Source of the DNA: Rhodobacterales bacterium HKCCE3408 | Lineage (GTDB): Bacteria > Pseudomonadota > Alphaproteobacteria > Rhodobacterales > Rhodobacteraceae | DNA: 64,000 nt | Reading direction: 5' to 3' | Assembly (NCBI GenBank): GCA_015689705.1 | Contig: WVSN01000004.1 | Span: forward strand, 124,001-188,000 | In this document: positions 8,374-15,660 of the stretch, in pieces | Layout: each line of letters begins with the position of its first letter | Numbering within the stretch: the stretch's first letter is position 1 | Translations under genes and position numbers: made by a program | Notes under the pieces: generated by a model | What the model was told of the DNA's origin: nothing | Databases searched by the model: none | Seen by the model: only the letters and a program-made list of their open reading frames with translations

Positions 8374-9272
8374 CGGCCCTCGATCCGGATCGAGAAGGTG
8401 CGTTCCGCACCCGCAGGCGGCGGCGGGAATGGCGCGGCACCGCGGATGAAGGTCAGCGCCGCCGCGTCCAGTTCGGCCGAGCCGGAACTGGACGACAGGG
8501 CGAGCGAGTCCAGCGCGCCGGACCCACCGATGGTGAAGACGATGACCGCCGCGCCCCGCGCGCCGACTTGCGGCCGCGGCCGTCCCGACAGCCTCTGCAT
8601 CACGAGGCCCGGATAGCGGCTGGCGGCGGCATTGCCGGCCTCGGACGTTTCCGCCGTGCCGGTGCTGGCCGCCGGGGCTTCCGCCGTCGCGCTGCCCTGG
8701 TCGGAACCACGGACATTGTCGACCGGGCCGGACCCCGGGGCGGCTGCCGGATCGCGACGGGTCGGCCGCGGCGAAACCGTAAGCCCGGAAGCCGGCGCGT
8801 CACGCACGGCGAGAGGCTCAGCGTCATCGGGCTGGACGGGCGTGGATTCGCTCGGTTCGTCCCTGGGCTGAAGCGGCGCCGGGTCGGCGGCACGGGCGGT
8901 GATGATCGTCGCGGCCGGCCTCAAGGCTTCGGTAGGTTCGGACGCGACCGTGCCGGAATAATCCGGAACGGCGGGCGTCACGACCGCCGTCGTCCGCACG
9001 ACAGGCGCCGGGGCGATCGGGCGCAGCGGTGTCGTCTCAGCCACGACCTCCGGCTGCGGAGGTTCGAGCGGCGTGGCCTCGACACCCGCATGAACCACGG
9101 GCGCGCCGGCGACCATGTCCGCGAAGCTCGCGCCGATGCGGGCCGTGCTGGCACCCGCACGACCCTCGATCTCGATGGGCGCCGGTCTCATCAGCACGGC
9201 CGCCCCGGCGACATGGACAGCGGCGGCCAAGCCGAAGGCGGCGACCATCAGCGGGCGGCTCGACGGGATCAT
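8370..9272 (-). CDS. tonB: TonB family energy transducer
   Basis: 300 residues: an N-terminal membrane anchor (about 7-27), a long Pro/Ala/Thr-rich periplasmic spacer, and a C-terminal TonB domain (about 215-300) with RYPGLVMQRL, RGAAVIVFTI and the ending PFPPPPAGAERTFSIRI. TonB spans the periplasm to energise outer-membrane receptors using the ExbB-ExbD proton channel. It is the last gene of the 11098-8370 operon and overlaps the upstream exbD-like gene by 4 bases. Its stop overlaps the convergent NRPS stop. No TonB-dependent receptor gene is present in the window. Confidence 0.88.
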   Translation of the reverse strand: MIPSSRPLMVAAFGLAAAVHVAGAAVLMRPAPIEIEGRAGASTARIGASFADMVAGAPVVHAGVEATPLEPPQPEVVAETTPLRPIAPAPVVRTTAVVTPAVPDYSGTVASEPTEALRPAATIITARAADPAPLQPRDEPSESTPVQPDDAEPLAVRDAPASGLTVSPRPTRRDPAAAPGSGPVDNVRGSDQGSATAEAPAASTGTAETSEAGNAAASRYPGLVMQRLSGRPRPQVGARGAAVIVFTIGGSGALDSLALSSSSGSAELDAAALTFIRGAAPFPPPPAGAERTFSIRIEGR

Positions 9273-9658
9273 GGCAGACCCCGTTCGGTGACGGCGACCA
9301 CCCGCCCTGCCCCGGCGTCCCGCAGCTCGCGGGTCAGGCGGACCAGATCGGCCGCCGGCAGCGCGCGGTCCGGAACGATGCGGATGACGTCACGCGCCTC
9401 GTCCGGCAGTGCGGAGAGAAAGCTCGCCGCGTCGGGCAGCGTTTCGCCCCGGAAGGCCAGCCGTCCGTCGGCATGGATGACCAGCGTGTCGGGCGGTGCC
9501 GTCCCGTCGAGGCCCGCGGTGTCGACCAGGCGAAGATCGCGATCGAGCGGGCGCGACAGCGTGCCCGCCACCATGAAGAAGACCAGCATCAGGAACACGA
9601 CGTTGATGAGCGCGATCGTCGGCTCCCGGAAGGCGCGGGTCGGGGCACGGCGTCGCAT
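9269..9658 (-). CDS. exbD: ExbD/TolR family biopolymer transport protein (second copy)
   Basis: 129 residues with a short basic N-terminus, one membrane helix (about 14-35, including NVVFLMLVFFMVAGTL) and a periplasmic ExbD domain. The proton-conducting Asp of the usual PLIDVVF motif is replaced here: the sequence reads ALINVVF, with Asn. The neighbouring copy at 9662 keeps Asp. This copy may therefore be structural or regulatory, if the substitution abolishes proton conduction (inference). It overlaps tonB by 4 bases and lies 3 bases downstream of the other exbD. Confidence 0.85.
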   Translation of the reverse strand: MRRRAPTRAFREPTIALINVVFLMLVFFMVAGTLSRPLDRDLRLVDTAGLDGTAPPDTLVIHADGRLAFRGETLPDAASFLSALPDEARDVIRIVPDRALPAADLVRLTRELRDAGAGRVVAVTERGLP

Positions 9659-9661
9659 CGC

Positions 9662-10033
9662 TCAGTCCCCGAGCACGGTGACGGTCAGGCCGGGGAAGGC
9701 CCGGAAGGCGACCAGCGCATCGGTCAGCCGCTGCGACGTGACCGGGCCGCGCAGGCTCACGAGGATCGTCGTGCCAGGTGCGGCATCGGCGAGCGCAGAC
9801 GGATCGGCCAGATCGAGCGGCGCGCCGTTCAGCGTGACCGTCTCGGGGCCGAGCTGAACGAAGAGCGGCGGCGTCTCCGGCACGATGCCCTCTCCGGTTC
9901 CGACGGCATCGAGTTCGATCTCGGCGAAGCGGGAGAAGGTCGAGGACAGCATGAAGAACAGCAGGAGCAGGAAGATCACGTCGATGAGCGGGGTCATCGA
10001 CAGCCGCCGTTTCCGCCGCGCCGCCCTAAGCAC
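9662..10033 (-). CDS. exbD: ExbD/TolR family biopolymer transport protein (first copy)
   Basis: 123 residues from a GTG at 10033, which overlaps the exbB stop by 8 bases; a longer start at 10060 is possible but would overlap exbB further. It has the basic leader and the canonical TPLIDVIFLLLLFFML membrane segment with the conserved proton-translocating Asp, followed by a periplasmic domain. It should form the proton channel with the ExbB at 10026. Compared with its neighbour at 9269, this is the copy with the intact Asp. Confidence 0.85.
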   Translation of the reverse strand: MLRAARRKRRLSMTPLIDVIFLLLLFFMLSSTFSRFAEIELDAVGTGEGIVPETPPLFVQLGPETVTLNGAPLDLADPSALADAAPGTTILVSLRGPVTSQRLTDALVAFRAFPGLTVTVLGD

Positions 10034-10673
10034 GGGCCGCCGCCAGCCCGGCGGGCGCACCGGCGCGCTCGGCCCGGCCGGACGGGTGCAGGATCGTCAG
10101 GATCGCGCGATCGGCCGTGACGCGCTCGGCCTCCATCCGCGTTTCGAACCAGCTGAGGACCAGCGCGGTCGGCATGGCGACGGCGAGTCCGACAGCCGTG
10201 GTCAGAAGCGCCACCCAGATGCCGCCGGCCAGGAGCGCCGGATCGACCTGCGCTCCGGCGTCCTGCAAGGCCCGGAACGCCTCGATCATGCCGAGGACGG
10301 TTCCGAAGAGCCCGAGGAGCGGCGCGAGCTGTGCGACGCTGTCGAGAAAGCGCAGGCCCCGCTCGAGCCCGGCGAAGCGCGTCTCGGCCTCGGCACGCAG
10401 CCGCTCGGCGGCGTCCGGATCAGCGGAGAAGGCCATGTCGATGACCGGCGCGAGATAGCTGGTCGACCGCGACAGTGCCGCCCGCGCGCCGGGACGATCC
10501 CCCGCTTCCCAGGACGCGACGGCCTCCATTAGCGCGCGGTGCCGTCCGACGCCGGCGCGGGAGAACTGCCAGAGCTTGTAGAGAACGACGGCGAGGGTCA
10601 GGACCGAGACGGCGAGCAGGATCACGACGACAGGGCCGCCGGTTTCGACGATGGCGTTGAGACCGTCCATCAT
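10026..10673 (-). CDS. exbB: ExbB/MotA/TolQ family proton channel protein
   Basis: 215 residues with three predicted membrane helices: about 12-32, and two in the C-terminal half containing LGLFGTVLGMIEAF and LLTTAVGLAVAMPTALV. That arrangement and the glycine/threonine-rich TM2-TM3 pattern are diagnostic of ExbB/TolQ. With ExbD it forms the inner-membrane stator that feeds proton motive force to TonB. It overlaps the upstream small secreted protein gene by 4 bases and the downstream exbD by 8. Tol-type use is less likely because a TonB gene ends the operon and no tolB or pal is present. Confidence 0.9.
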   Translation of the reverse strand: MMDGLNAIVETGGPVVVILLAVSVLTLAVVLYKLWQFSRAGVGRHRALMEAVASWEAGDRPGARAALSRSTSYLAPVIDMAFSADPDAAERLRAEAETRFAGLERGLRFLDSVAQLAPLLGLFGTVLGMIEAFRALQDAGAQVDPALLAGGIWVALLTTAVGLAVAMPTALVLSWFETRMEAERVTADRAILTILHPSGRAERAGAPAGLAAARA

Positions 10674-11098
10674 CCGATCACCTCAATGTCGGTCCGGCTG
10701 AACGGCGCAAGCGTCGCGGCGCAGGCATCGGGCTCGATCCCCTCACCCTCGCAGGCCGTCGTACCGTTCAGAAGCACACGGCCGATATCGGCGCAGGAGA
10801 TGCCGGGCACGGAAAACTGGCGCACGCGCGGCCGGCCCGCCGGCAGGTCGCCGAAGTCGAACAGGGTCAGCTGCATCACGGTTCCGGAGGTGTCGAACAG
10901 CACGATCTCGAACACCGCCCGGTCGATATCGGCATCAAGGCCGTTCGTGACGAGGAAGGTCAGCGCACAGGCGCCGTCGGCCGGATCGGTCGCGTTCAGT
11001 TCGACCCCGAGGTGGCCGGCAAGGTCGGTCTCCTGCGCGACGGCGGGGGCGAGCGACAGCGCGCTGGCGAGGAGTATCGCGGCGGCGGATCGGATCAA
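10670..11098 (-). CDS. Hypothetical secreted protein leading the Ton operon
   Basis: 142 residues with a clear signal peptide (about 1-22, ending AVAQE). The mature part has four cysteines and a beta-rich pattern with no motif I recognise. It is translationally coupled to exbB (4-base overlap), so it probably serves the same TonB-dependent uptake system in the periplasm, for example as an accessory or substrate-binding factor. That role is inference from position only. I cannot name a family. Confidence 0.75.
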   Translation of the reverse strand: MIRSAAAILLASALSLAPAVAQETDLAGHLGVELNATDPADGACALTFLVTNGLDADIDRAVFEIVLFDTSGTVMQLTLFDFGDLPAGRPRVRQFSVPGISCADIGRVLLNGTTACEGEGIEPDACAATLAPFSRTDIEVIG

Positions 11099-11123
11099 GG
11101 CGCCCCCCGTGCGCTGGAGATGA

Positions 11124-11147
11124 GACAGCGCCCCGGATAGCGCTGTC
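11124..11147. terminator. Perfect 8-bp stem-loop between kinase gene and Ton operon
   Basis: GACAGCGC and GCGCTGTC are separated by an 8-base loop. The stem lies after the stop of the leftward kinase gene (ends 11200) and just before the start of the leftward Ton operon (starts 11098). It could terminate the aminotransferase-kinase transcript, although no T-run follows, or act as a protein-binding palindrome for the Ton promoter. Confidence 0.45.
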
Positions 11148-11199
11148 GGGAGGCAAGGGAAACCCCCGGTGCGCCCCGAGTCAAGGCGCGTCGCCGCGC

Positions 11200-11820
11200 T
11201 CAGGCGACGAGTTCGAGGTCGCAGGGCCGGCGGTTTTCGCGGACGAGCATCGCGTTCGGGACGTCATTGCCCATGGCGCGCGCCTTAGCCGCCGCGGGCG
11301 GCAGGCCCTCGGCCAGCCAGCGGTCGACGAGCCGGGCGACCAGATCGTCCTCGGCCGCATCGATCCAGATCGTAAGGTCCCACAGCGGCGCCAGACCGGT
11401 CCAGGGTTCGCGGTCGAGGGCGAGGTAATTGCCCTCGGCCAGCACGATGTCCGTCGTGTCGTCGACCATGCCCGCGCCGGCGATGGCGATATCGCGGGTC
11501 CGGTCGAAGACCGGGTAGTAGACCGTCTCGCCGGCCGCGATCCGGCGGACGAGCGCGGCGAAGCCTGCGACGTCGAAGGTCTCGGGCGCGCCCTTCCGGG
11601 GAAGAAGGCCGCGCGGTTCGATGATGCGGTTGTCGAGATGGAAGCCATCCATCGGCAGGACCACGGCGGACCGCCCGGCGGCGTTCAGCGCGTTGCACAA
11701 AAGCCCGGAGACCGTCGACTTGCCCGCCGCCGGCGGACCGGCGAGCGCGACCATCCGGCGGCCGGGGGGAAGCGCGAGAATGGCCGTGGCGGCCCGTTCC
11801 GTCATCTCCCCCGGCGTCAC
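11200..11820 (-). CDS. P-loop nucleoside/sugar kinase family protein
   Basis: About 206 residues from GTG 11820, one base after the aminotransferase stop; ATG 11805 is an alternative start. Walker A is GPPAAGKST near the N-terminus, followed by the DGFHLDN motif seen in uridine kinase/phosphoribulokinase-like proteins, where Asp and His line the substrate site. It is annotated as a nucleoside/nucleotide kinase family ATPase, whose natural substrate is often a sugar or a vitamin-like alcohol. It lies downstream of a class III aminotransferase in the same transcript, so it may act on a metabolite of that pathway (inference). Confidence 0.8.
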   Translation of the reverse strand: MTPGEMTERAATAILALPPGRRMVALAGPPAAGKSTVSGLLCNALNAAGRSAVVLPMDGFHLDNRIIEPRGLLPRKGAPETFDVAGFAALVRRIAAGETVYYPVFDRTRDIAIAGAGMVDDTTDIVLAEGNYLALDREPWTGLAPLWDLTIWIDAAEDDLVARLVDRWLAEGLPPAAAKARAMGNDVPNAMLVRENRRPCDLELVA

Positions 11821-11821
11821 G

Positions 11822-13177
11822 TCAGGCGACCGCCGCGAAGCCCGCGTCGAGGGCGGACAGGATCGTGTCGACATGCCCCTCGGTCAGGACGAGCGGCGGC
11901 GAGAGGATGATATTCGGGCCGGATACGCGAACCATGGCCCCCGCTTCGTAGGTGTGACGGTGGACCTTGGCAATGGTGTCCTTGTCGATCGGCGTCTTCC
12001 GGTCGCGATCCGCCACGAGTTCGAGCGCGCACATCAGTCCGTGGCCGCCGCGTACATCGCCGATCGTGGCATAGCGCTGCTTGAGCGCCTGAAGCCCGAC
12101 GTAGAGCTGATGGCCACGGGCGGCGGCGTTGTCCTTGACCGCGAGGCGCTCGGTCTCCTTCAGGCAGGCGATGGCAGCGGCCGCGCCGACCGGATGGCCG
12201 GAATAGGTGTAGCCGGATCCGATGGCCGCACGGCCGGTCGTGTCGGATTCGAACACCTCGGCCACGGCATCCGAAATCATCACGGCGCCGAACGGGAAAT
12301 AGCCGTTGGTGATCGCCTTTGCCGTCACCATCATGTCCGGCTTCACCCCCCAGTGGCGCGAGCCCGACCAGTCGCCGGTCCGGCCGAAGGCGGTGATGAC
12401 CTCATCGGCGACCAGAAGGATGCCATAGCGATCGCAGATCTCGCGCACGCCGGGCATGAAGCTTTCGTGCGGCGGGATCACCCCGCCCGCGCCAAGCACC
12501 GGCTCCATGATGAAGGCGGCGATGGTGGACGGATCCTGGAACCTGATCTCGTCCTCGAGCGCCGCGAGGCAAAACCGCGCCAGCTCTTCCGCGTCGGTCG
12601 CTCCGAACGGGTTTCGGTAGAGGTACGGCCCCGGCAGATGGAAGCAGCCGGGCATCAGCGGCTCGTACTGCGTGCGGAAATTCGCGTTGCCGTTGACCGA
12701 CGCGCCAAGCGTGTGGGTGCCGTGATAGCCCTTCTTCAGGCTGAGATACTTCACGCGGCCAGCCTCGCCCCGAACCTTGTGGTACTGCCGCGCAAGCCTG
12801 AGCGCGATCTCCACCCCGTCCGAACCGCCGGACGTGAAGAAGGCGCGCGACATGCCGTCGGCGGCGAAGAAGTCGCGCAGCATGGTGCTGAGCTCGATCA
12901 CCGCATCGTTCGTCGTGCCGCGGAAGATCGAATAGTACGGCAGCTTGTCGAGCTGCGCGGCGATGGCATCCTTCACCGGCTGGCAGGAATAGCCGAGATT
13001 GACGTTCCACAGCCCGCCGACGCCATCGACGACACGGTTGCCGTCGACATCGGTGATCTCGACCCCGTCGCCGCCGACGATGATGTCGGGCGGATTGGCG
13101 AGGCTGTCGGCCGGGTGCGCCATCGGGTGCCAGAGGTGACGGGCGTTGTGTTCCTTGAGGAAGTTGGCGTCTTTCAT
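11822..13177 (-). CDS. Class III PLP-dependent aminotransferase
   Basis: 451 residues. It has the class III features: cofactor-phosphate SGGSDGVEIA, DEVITAFGRTG (Asp about 258) and the PLP lysine in TAKAITNGY (K287). Enzymes of this group use omega-amino acids, polyamines, beta-alanine or taurine as amino donor, usually with pyruvate. An aldehyde dehydrogenase in the divergent operon (17187) would oxidise the resulting aldehyde, so the pair looks like an amine or omega-amino-acid catabolic route. It lies 18 bases downstream of the IclR gene and is followed closely by the kinase. The substrate is not determinable from sequence. Confidence 0.9.
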   Translation of the reverse strand: MKDANFLKEHNARHLWHPMAHPADSLANPPDIIVGGDGVEITDVDGNRVVDGVGGLWNVNLGYSCQPVKDAIAAQLDKLPYYSIFRGTTNDAVIELSTMLRDFFAADGMSRAFFTSGGSDGVEIALRLARQYHKVRGEAGRVKYLSLKKGYHGTHTLGASVNGNANFRTQYEPLMPGCFHLPGPYLYRNPFGATDAEELARFCLAALEDEIRFQDPSTIAAFIMEPVLGAGGVIPPHESFMPGVREICDRYGILLVADEVITAFGRTGDWSGSRHWGVKPDMMVTAKAITNGYFPFGAVMISDAVAEVFESDTTGRAAIGSGYTYSGHPVGAAAAIACLKETERLAVKDNAAARGHQLYVGLQALKQRYATIGDVRGGHGLMCALELVADRDRKTPIDKDTIAKVHRHTYEAGAMVRVSGPNIILSPPLVLTEGHVDTILSALDAGFAAVA

Positions 13178-13195
13178 CGGATGACTCGGTCCTTG

Positions 13196-13972
13196 TCAGG
13201 CAGCGAAAACGGGGTGGTCGGCGGGGATCACGCCTCCGAGCGAACGGGTCGCGGCGGCGGCCGTGTCGCGAAGCGGTCCGGCGATGGCGTCGAGCTTTCC
13301 GGCATCGGCACGCACCGAAGGCACGGCCACCGACATCGCGCCCAGGGCGATGCCATCCGGGCCGAAGATCGGCGCGCCCTGCGACGTGACCTCGCGGTCG
13401 AAGGTGCGGTCGAGCCGGCTGATGCCGTCGCGGCGGACCCGGTCGACCAGCGCGCGGAGCGTGTCCGGGTCCGTCACGGTGTCCTCGGTGATGGCGCGCC
13501 GCGGCAGGCGCAGCGCGCGGTCGAGCAGCGCCGGCGGGCCGAAGGCCAGAACGGCCATGCCCGACGCCGTGGCGTGCAGCGGCAGTTTCTCGGCCTCGTC
13601 GAAGGCGACCTGCGTGCCGTGCCGGCGCGGATCGACATGGATCACGGGCGAGAGCATGTCGCCGTCCAGAAGCGAGACATGCACCAGCTCGCCCACCTCC
13701 TCGGCCAGCCCGGTCACGATCGGGCGCAACACCGAGCGCACCGGATGGGTCGCCTCGCGCACCGCCGACAGCCGCAGGATGGCGGGGCCAAGCCGGTAGG
13801 CGCGGCTTTGCGGATGCTGCTCGACGAATCCGTTCTGTTCGAGTTCGCCCAGGTAGCGATGGACCGATGCCTTGTCCCGGCCGGACAGGCGCACGAATTC
13901 GCCCAACCCGATCTCGCGCCGATCGCGTGAGAAAAGATCCAGCAGTTCCAGTGCCTTGGTGATCGTGCCCAT
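13196..13972 (-). CDS. IclR family transcriptional regulator
   Basis: 258 residues from ATG 13972, where the conserved winged-helix begins immediately (MGTITKALELLDLF). The HTH spans about 5-65 and the IclR ligand-binding domain about 75-250. IclR proteins bind short palindromes and respond to small carboxylates or aromatics. It is divergent from the TctCBA operon and heads the aminotransferase-kinase unit, so it is the probable regulator of both. A candidate 17-bp operator lies between the two starts at 14067-14083. Confidence 0.9.
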   Translation of the reverse strand: MGTITKALELLDLFSRDRREIGLGEFVRLSGRDKASVHRYLGELEQNGFVEQHPQSRAYRLGPAILRLSAVREATHPVRSVLRPIVTGLAEEVGELVHVSLLDGDMLSPVIHVDPRRHGTQVAFDEAEKLPLHATASGMAVLAFGPPALLDRALRLPRRAITEDTVTDPDTLRALVDRVRRDGISRLDRTFDREVTSQGAPIFGPDGIALGAMSVAVPSVRADAGKLDAIAGPLRDTAAAATRSLGGVIPADHPVFAA

Positions 13973-14066
13973 GATCCGTCCCGGATTTTGCCGCGAAGAT
14001 CGCGGCCCGTCGATGACTCCGACGTTGACAGAATTGCCCGGCCATGGCAACACTATTTGCACCTTA

Positions 14067-14083
14067 GGTTCACATAATGAACC
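14067..14083. promoter_or_regulatory. 17-bp palindrome, candidate IclR operator
   Basis: GGTTCA-CATAA-TGAACC is a perfect 6-5-6 inverted repeat in the divergent gap between the IclR gene and tctC. It sits 29 bases before the tctC start codon and downstream of a TTGACA hexamer (14025-14030) that could be a -35 element, although I see no good -10. Binding there would be expected to block tctC transcription. It shares the 6-5-6 geometry and a TTC...GAA core with the palindrome at 46896, which also lies beside an IclR-controlled island. Confidence 0.6.
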
Positions 14084-14111
14084 ACTGACCGACGGGAGAG
14101 AGGATCCGATA

Positions 14112-15053
14112 ATGACGCGTTTGTTGAGCTGCAGCGCCGCCGCGCTCGCCCTTGCCCTGCCCCTGGCCGCCGCGGCCGACTACCCCGAGCGGCCGGTCGA
14201 ATTCGTGGTTCCCTGGCCTCCGGGCGATCTCGAGGACGTGCTGACGCGGATGATCGCGGAGCAGTTCCAGGAGATGTACGGTGTCCCGGCCGCGGTCGTG
14301 AACCGCCCCGGCGGCGGTGGCGGCCCCTTCCCCGGCGCGGCCGAGGTGGCCGAGGCCGATCCGGACGGATACACCGTGGGCTCCTTCGTGATCGGCGTCC
14401 CGCTCGTCGGGCCCGAGACCGGCATTCCCTCGCTCAACCCCAACCCGTTCGAGCCCGTGGGCATCTTCCTGACCTACCCGTTCGTCATCGCCGCATCGTC
14501 CAGCGCGCCCTATTCCTCGATGGAGGAACTGGCGACCTACGCGCAGGACAATGACGTCCTGCTCGGGCATTTCGGCAGCTTCCTGATCCCGACGCAGGTG
14601 ACGATGGCGCTGGCCGAGGAGATGGGCTTCTCCTACGGCTCGGACGCGGCCTTCGACGCGCTCGATTGCAACACGCTGGCCTCGGGCGACGCGGACGTCA
14701 TCAACACGACGCTCCAGCTCATCCTGCCCTGCCTCGACCAGGTGACCATCCTGGCCTCGGTCGGGTCCGAGCGGACGTCGCTGACGCCGGATGCACCGAC
14801 GGTAGGCGAGCTTGCGCCCGACCTGAACGTGTCGCTCTGGAACGGGCTCTTCGTGCACCAGGACGTCCCGCAGGAGGCGCGCGACGCCATCGCCGCGGCG
14901 GCGCAGGAAGCCCTCGCCTCCGACGCCGCCCAGGCACTCGCCGCCGAGACCGGCGCGCTGATCTACTGGCAGGCCGCCGACGAGGCCACGGCACAGATCG
15001 AGCAGGACATGGTCACCATGGGCACGATCACCGAGATGCTGGCCGACAACTGA
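14112..15053 (+). CDS. tctC: Tripartite tricarboxylate transporter substrate-binding protein (TctC/Bug family)
   Basis: 313 residues from ATG 14112, which has a GGGAGAGAGG ribosome binding site. There is a signal peptide (about 1-21, ending AAAADYPERP) and then the Bug fold with VVNRPGGGGG near residue 65. The protein is periplasmic and delivers a small carboxylate to the TctBA permease. Bug proteins vary widely in ligand (citrate, nicotinate, glutamate, terephthalate), so the substrate is open. It is first in an operon with tctB, tctA, an aldehyde dehydrogenase and a Tm-1-like protein. A strong hairpin follows its stop. Confidence 0.9.
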   Translation: MTRLLSCSAAALALALPLAAAADYPERPVEFVVPWPPGDLEDVLTRMIAEQFQEMYGVPAAVVNRPGGGGGPFPGAAEVAEADPDGYTVGSFVIGVPLVGPETGIPSLNPNPFEPVGIFLTYPFVIAASSSAPYSSMEELATYAQDNDVLLGHFGSFLIPTQVTMALAEEMGFSYGSDAAFDALDCNTLASGDADVINTTLQLILPCLDQVTILASVGSERTSLTPDAPTVGELAPDLNVSLWNGLFVHQDVPQEARDAIAAAAQEALASDAAQALAAETGALIYWQAADEATAQIEQDMVTMGTITEMLADN

Positions 15054-15062
15054 CGGCCCTCC

Positions 15063-15087
15063 GGTCCCGGCCGGCGCGGCCGGGACC
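15063..15087 (+). terminator. Intercistronic stem-loop after tctC
   Basis: GGTCCCGGCC and GGCCGGGACC form a perfect 10-bp stem with a 5-base loop, 10 bases after the tctC stop and 28 bases before tctB. Without a T-run it is more likely an mRNA-stabilising or attenuating element, of the kind that keeps binding-protein expression above that of the permease, than a full terminator. Confidence 0.65.
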
Positions 15088-15114
15088 CCTTCCCTCGCCC
15101 CGAGGCCAGCTTCG

Positions 15115-15657
15115 ATGACGCGTTCCCGCACCTTCCAGGACCTCTTCCGCCGCTACCGGCGGCCGGGCGACCTGGTCTTCGCCAGCGCCCTGTTCGCCTT
15201 CGCGCTGTTCCTCGTGGCCTCCATCCCGTCCCAGACGACGTGGGTCGACGGGGTCGGTCTCGTGGCGCAGCCGGCATTCTGGCCGACGGTCTCGGTCATC
15301 GCCCTCGCGCTCTTCGCGGGCCTGCACCTCTTCGGCGCGCTCGTGTCGGACCGCATCCCCGGACGCGGCGCCGAGGTTCTCGCCTGGGCGCGGGCGGCAG
15401 AGTTCCCGGTCTGGTTCCTCGCCTATGTCTGGATCGTTCCCTTTCTCGGCTACCTGCCCGGCTCGATCCTGTTCTCCTGCCTTCTCACCCTGCGGCTCGG
15501 CTATCGCGGCTGGCGCTGGATGCTGGTCGCGGCGCTTTTCGCCGCCGCCGTCGTGATCGTCTTCAAGTCGCTCCTTCAGGTGCGCATCCCGGCGGGCGAG
15601 ATCTACTCGCTTCTGCCGCCGGGCGATCTGCGCATCTTCTTCATGACGCGGTTCTGA
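15115..15657 (+). CDS. tctB: Tripartite tricarboxylate transporter small membrane subunit (TctB)
   Basis: 180 residues with four predicted membrane helices (about 21-40, 56-76, 95-120, 134-160), matching the TctB/DUF1468 pattern. It partners TctA in the inner membrane. It lies after the tctC hairpin and 3 bases before tctA. The protein is divergent in sequence, as this subunit usually is; the assignment rests on topology and on its position between tctC and tctA. Confidence 0.85.
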   Translation: MTRSRTFQDLFRRYRRPGDLVFASALFAFALFLVASIPSQTTWVDGVGLVAQPAFWPTVSVIALALFAGLHLFGALVSDRIPGRGAEVLAWARAAEFPVWFLAYVWIVPFLGYLPGSILFSCLLTLRLGYRGWRWMLVAALFAAAVVIVFKSLLQVRIPAGEIYSLLPPGDLRIFFMTRF

Positions 15658-15660
15658 GCC

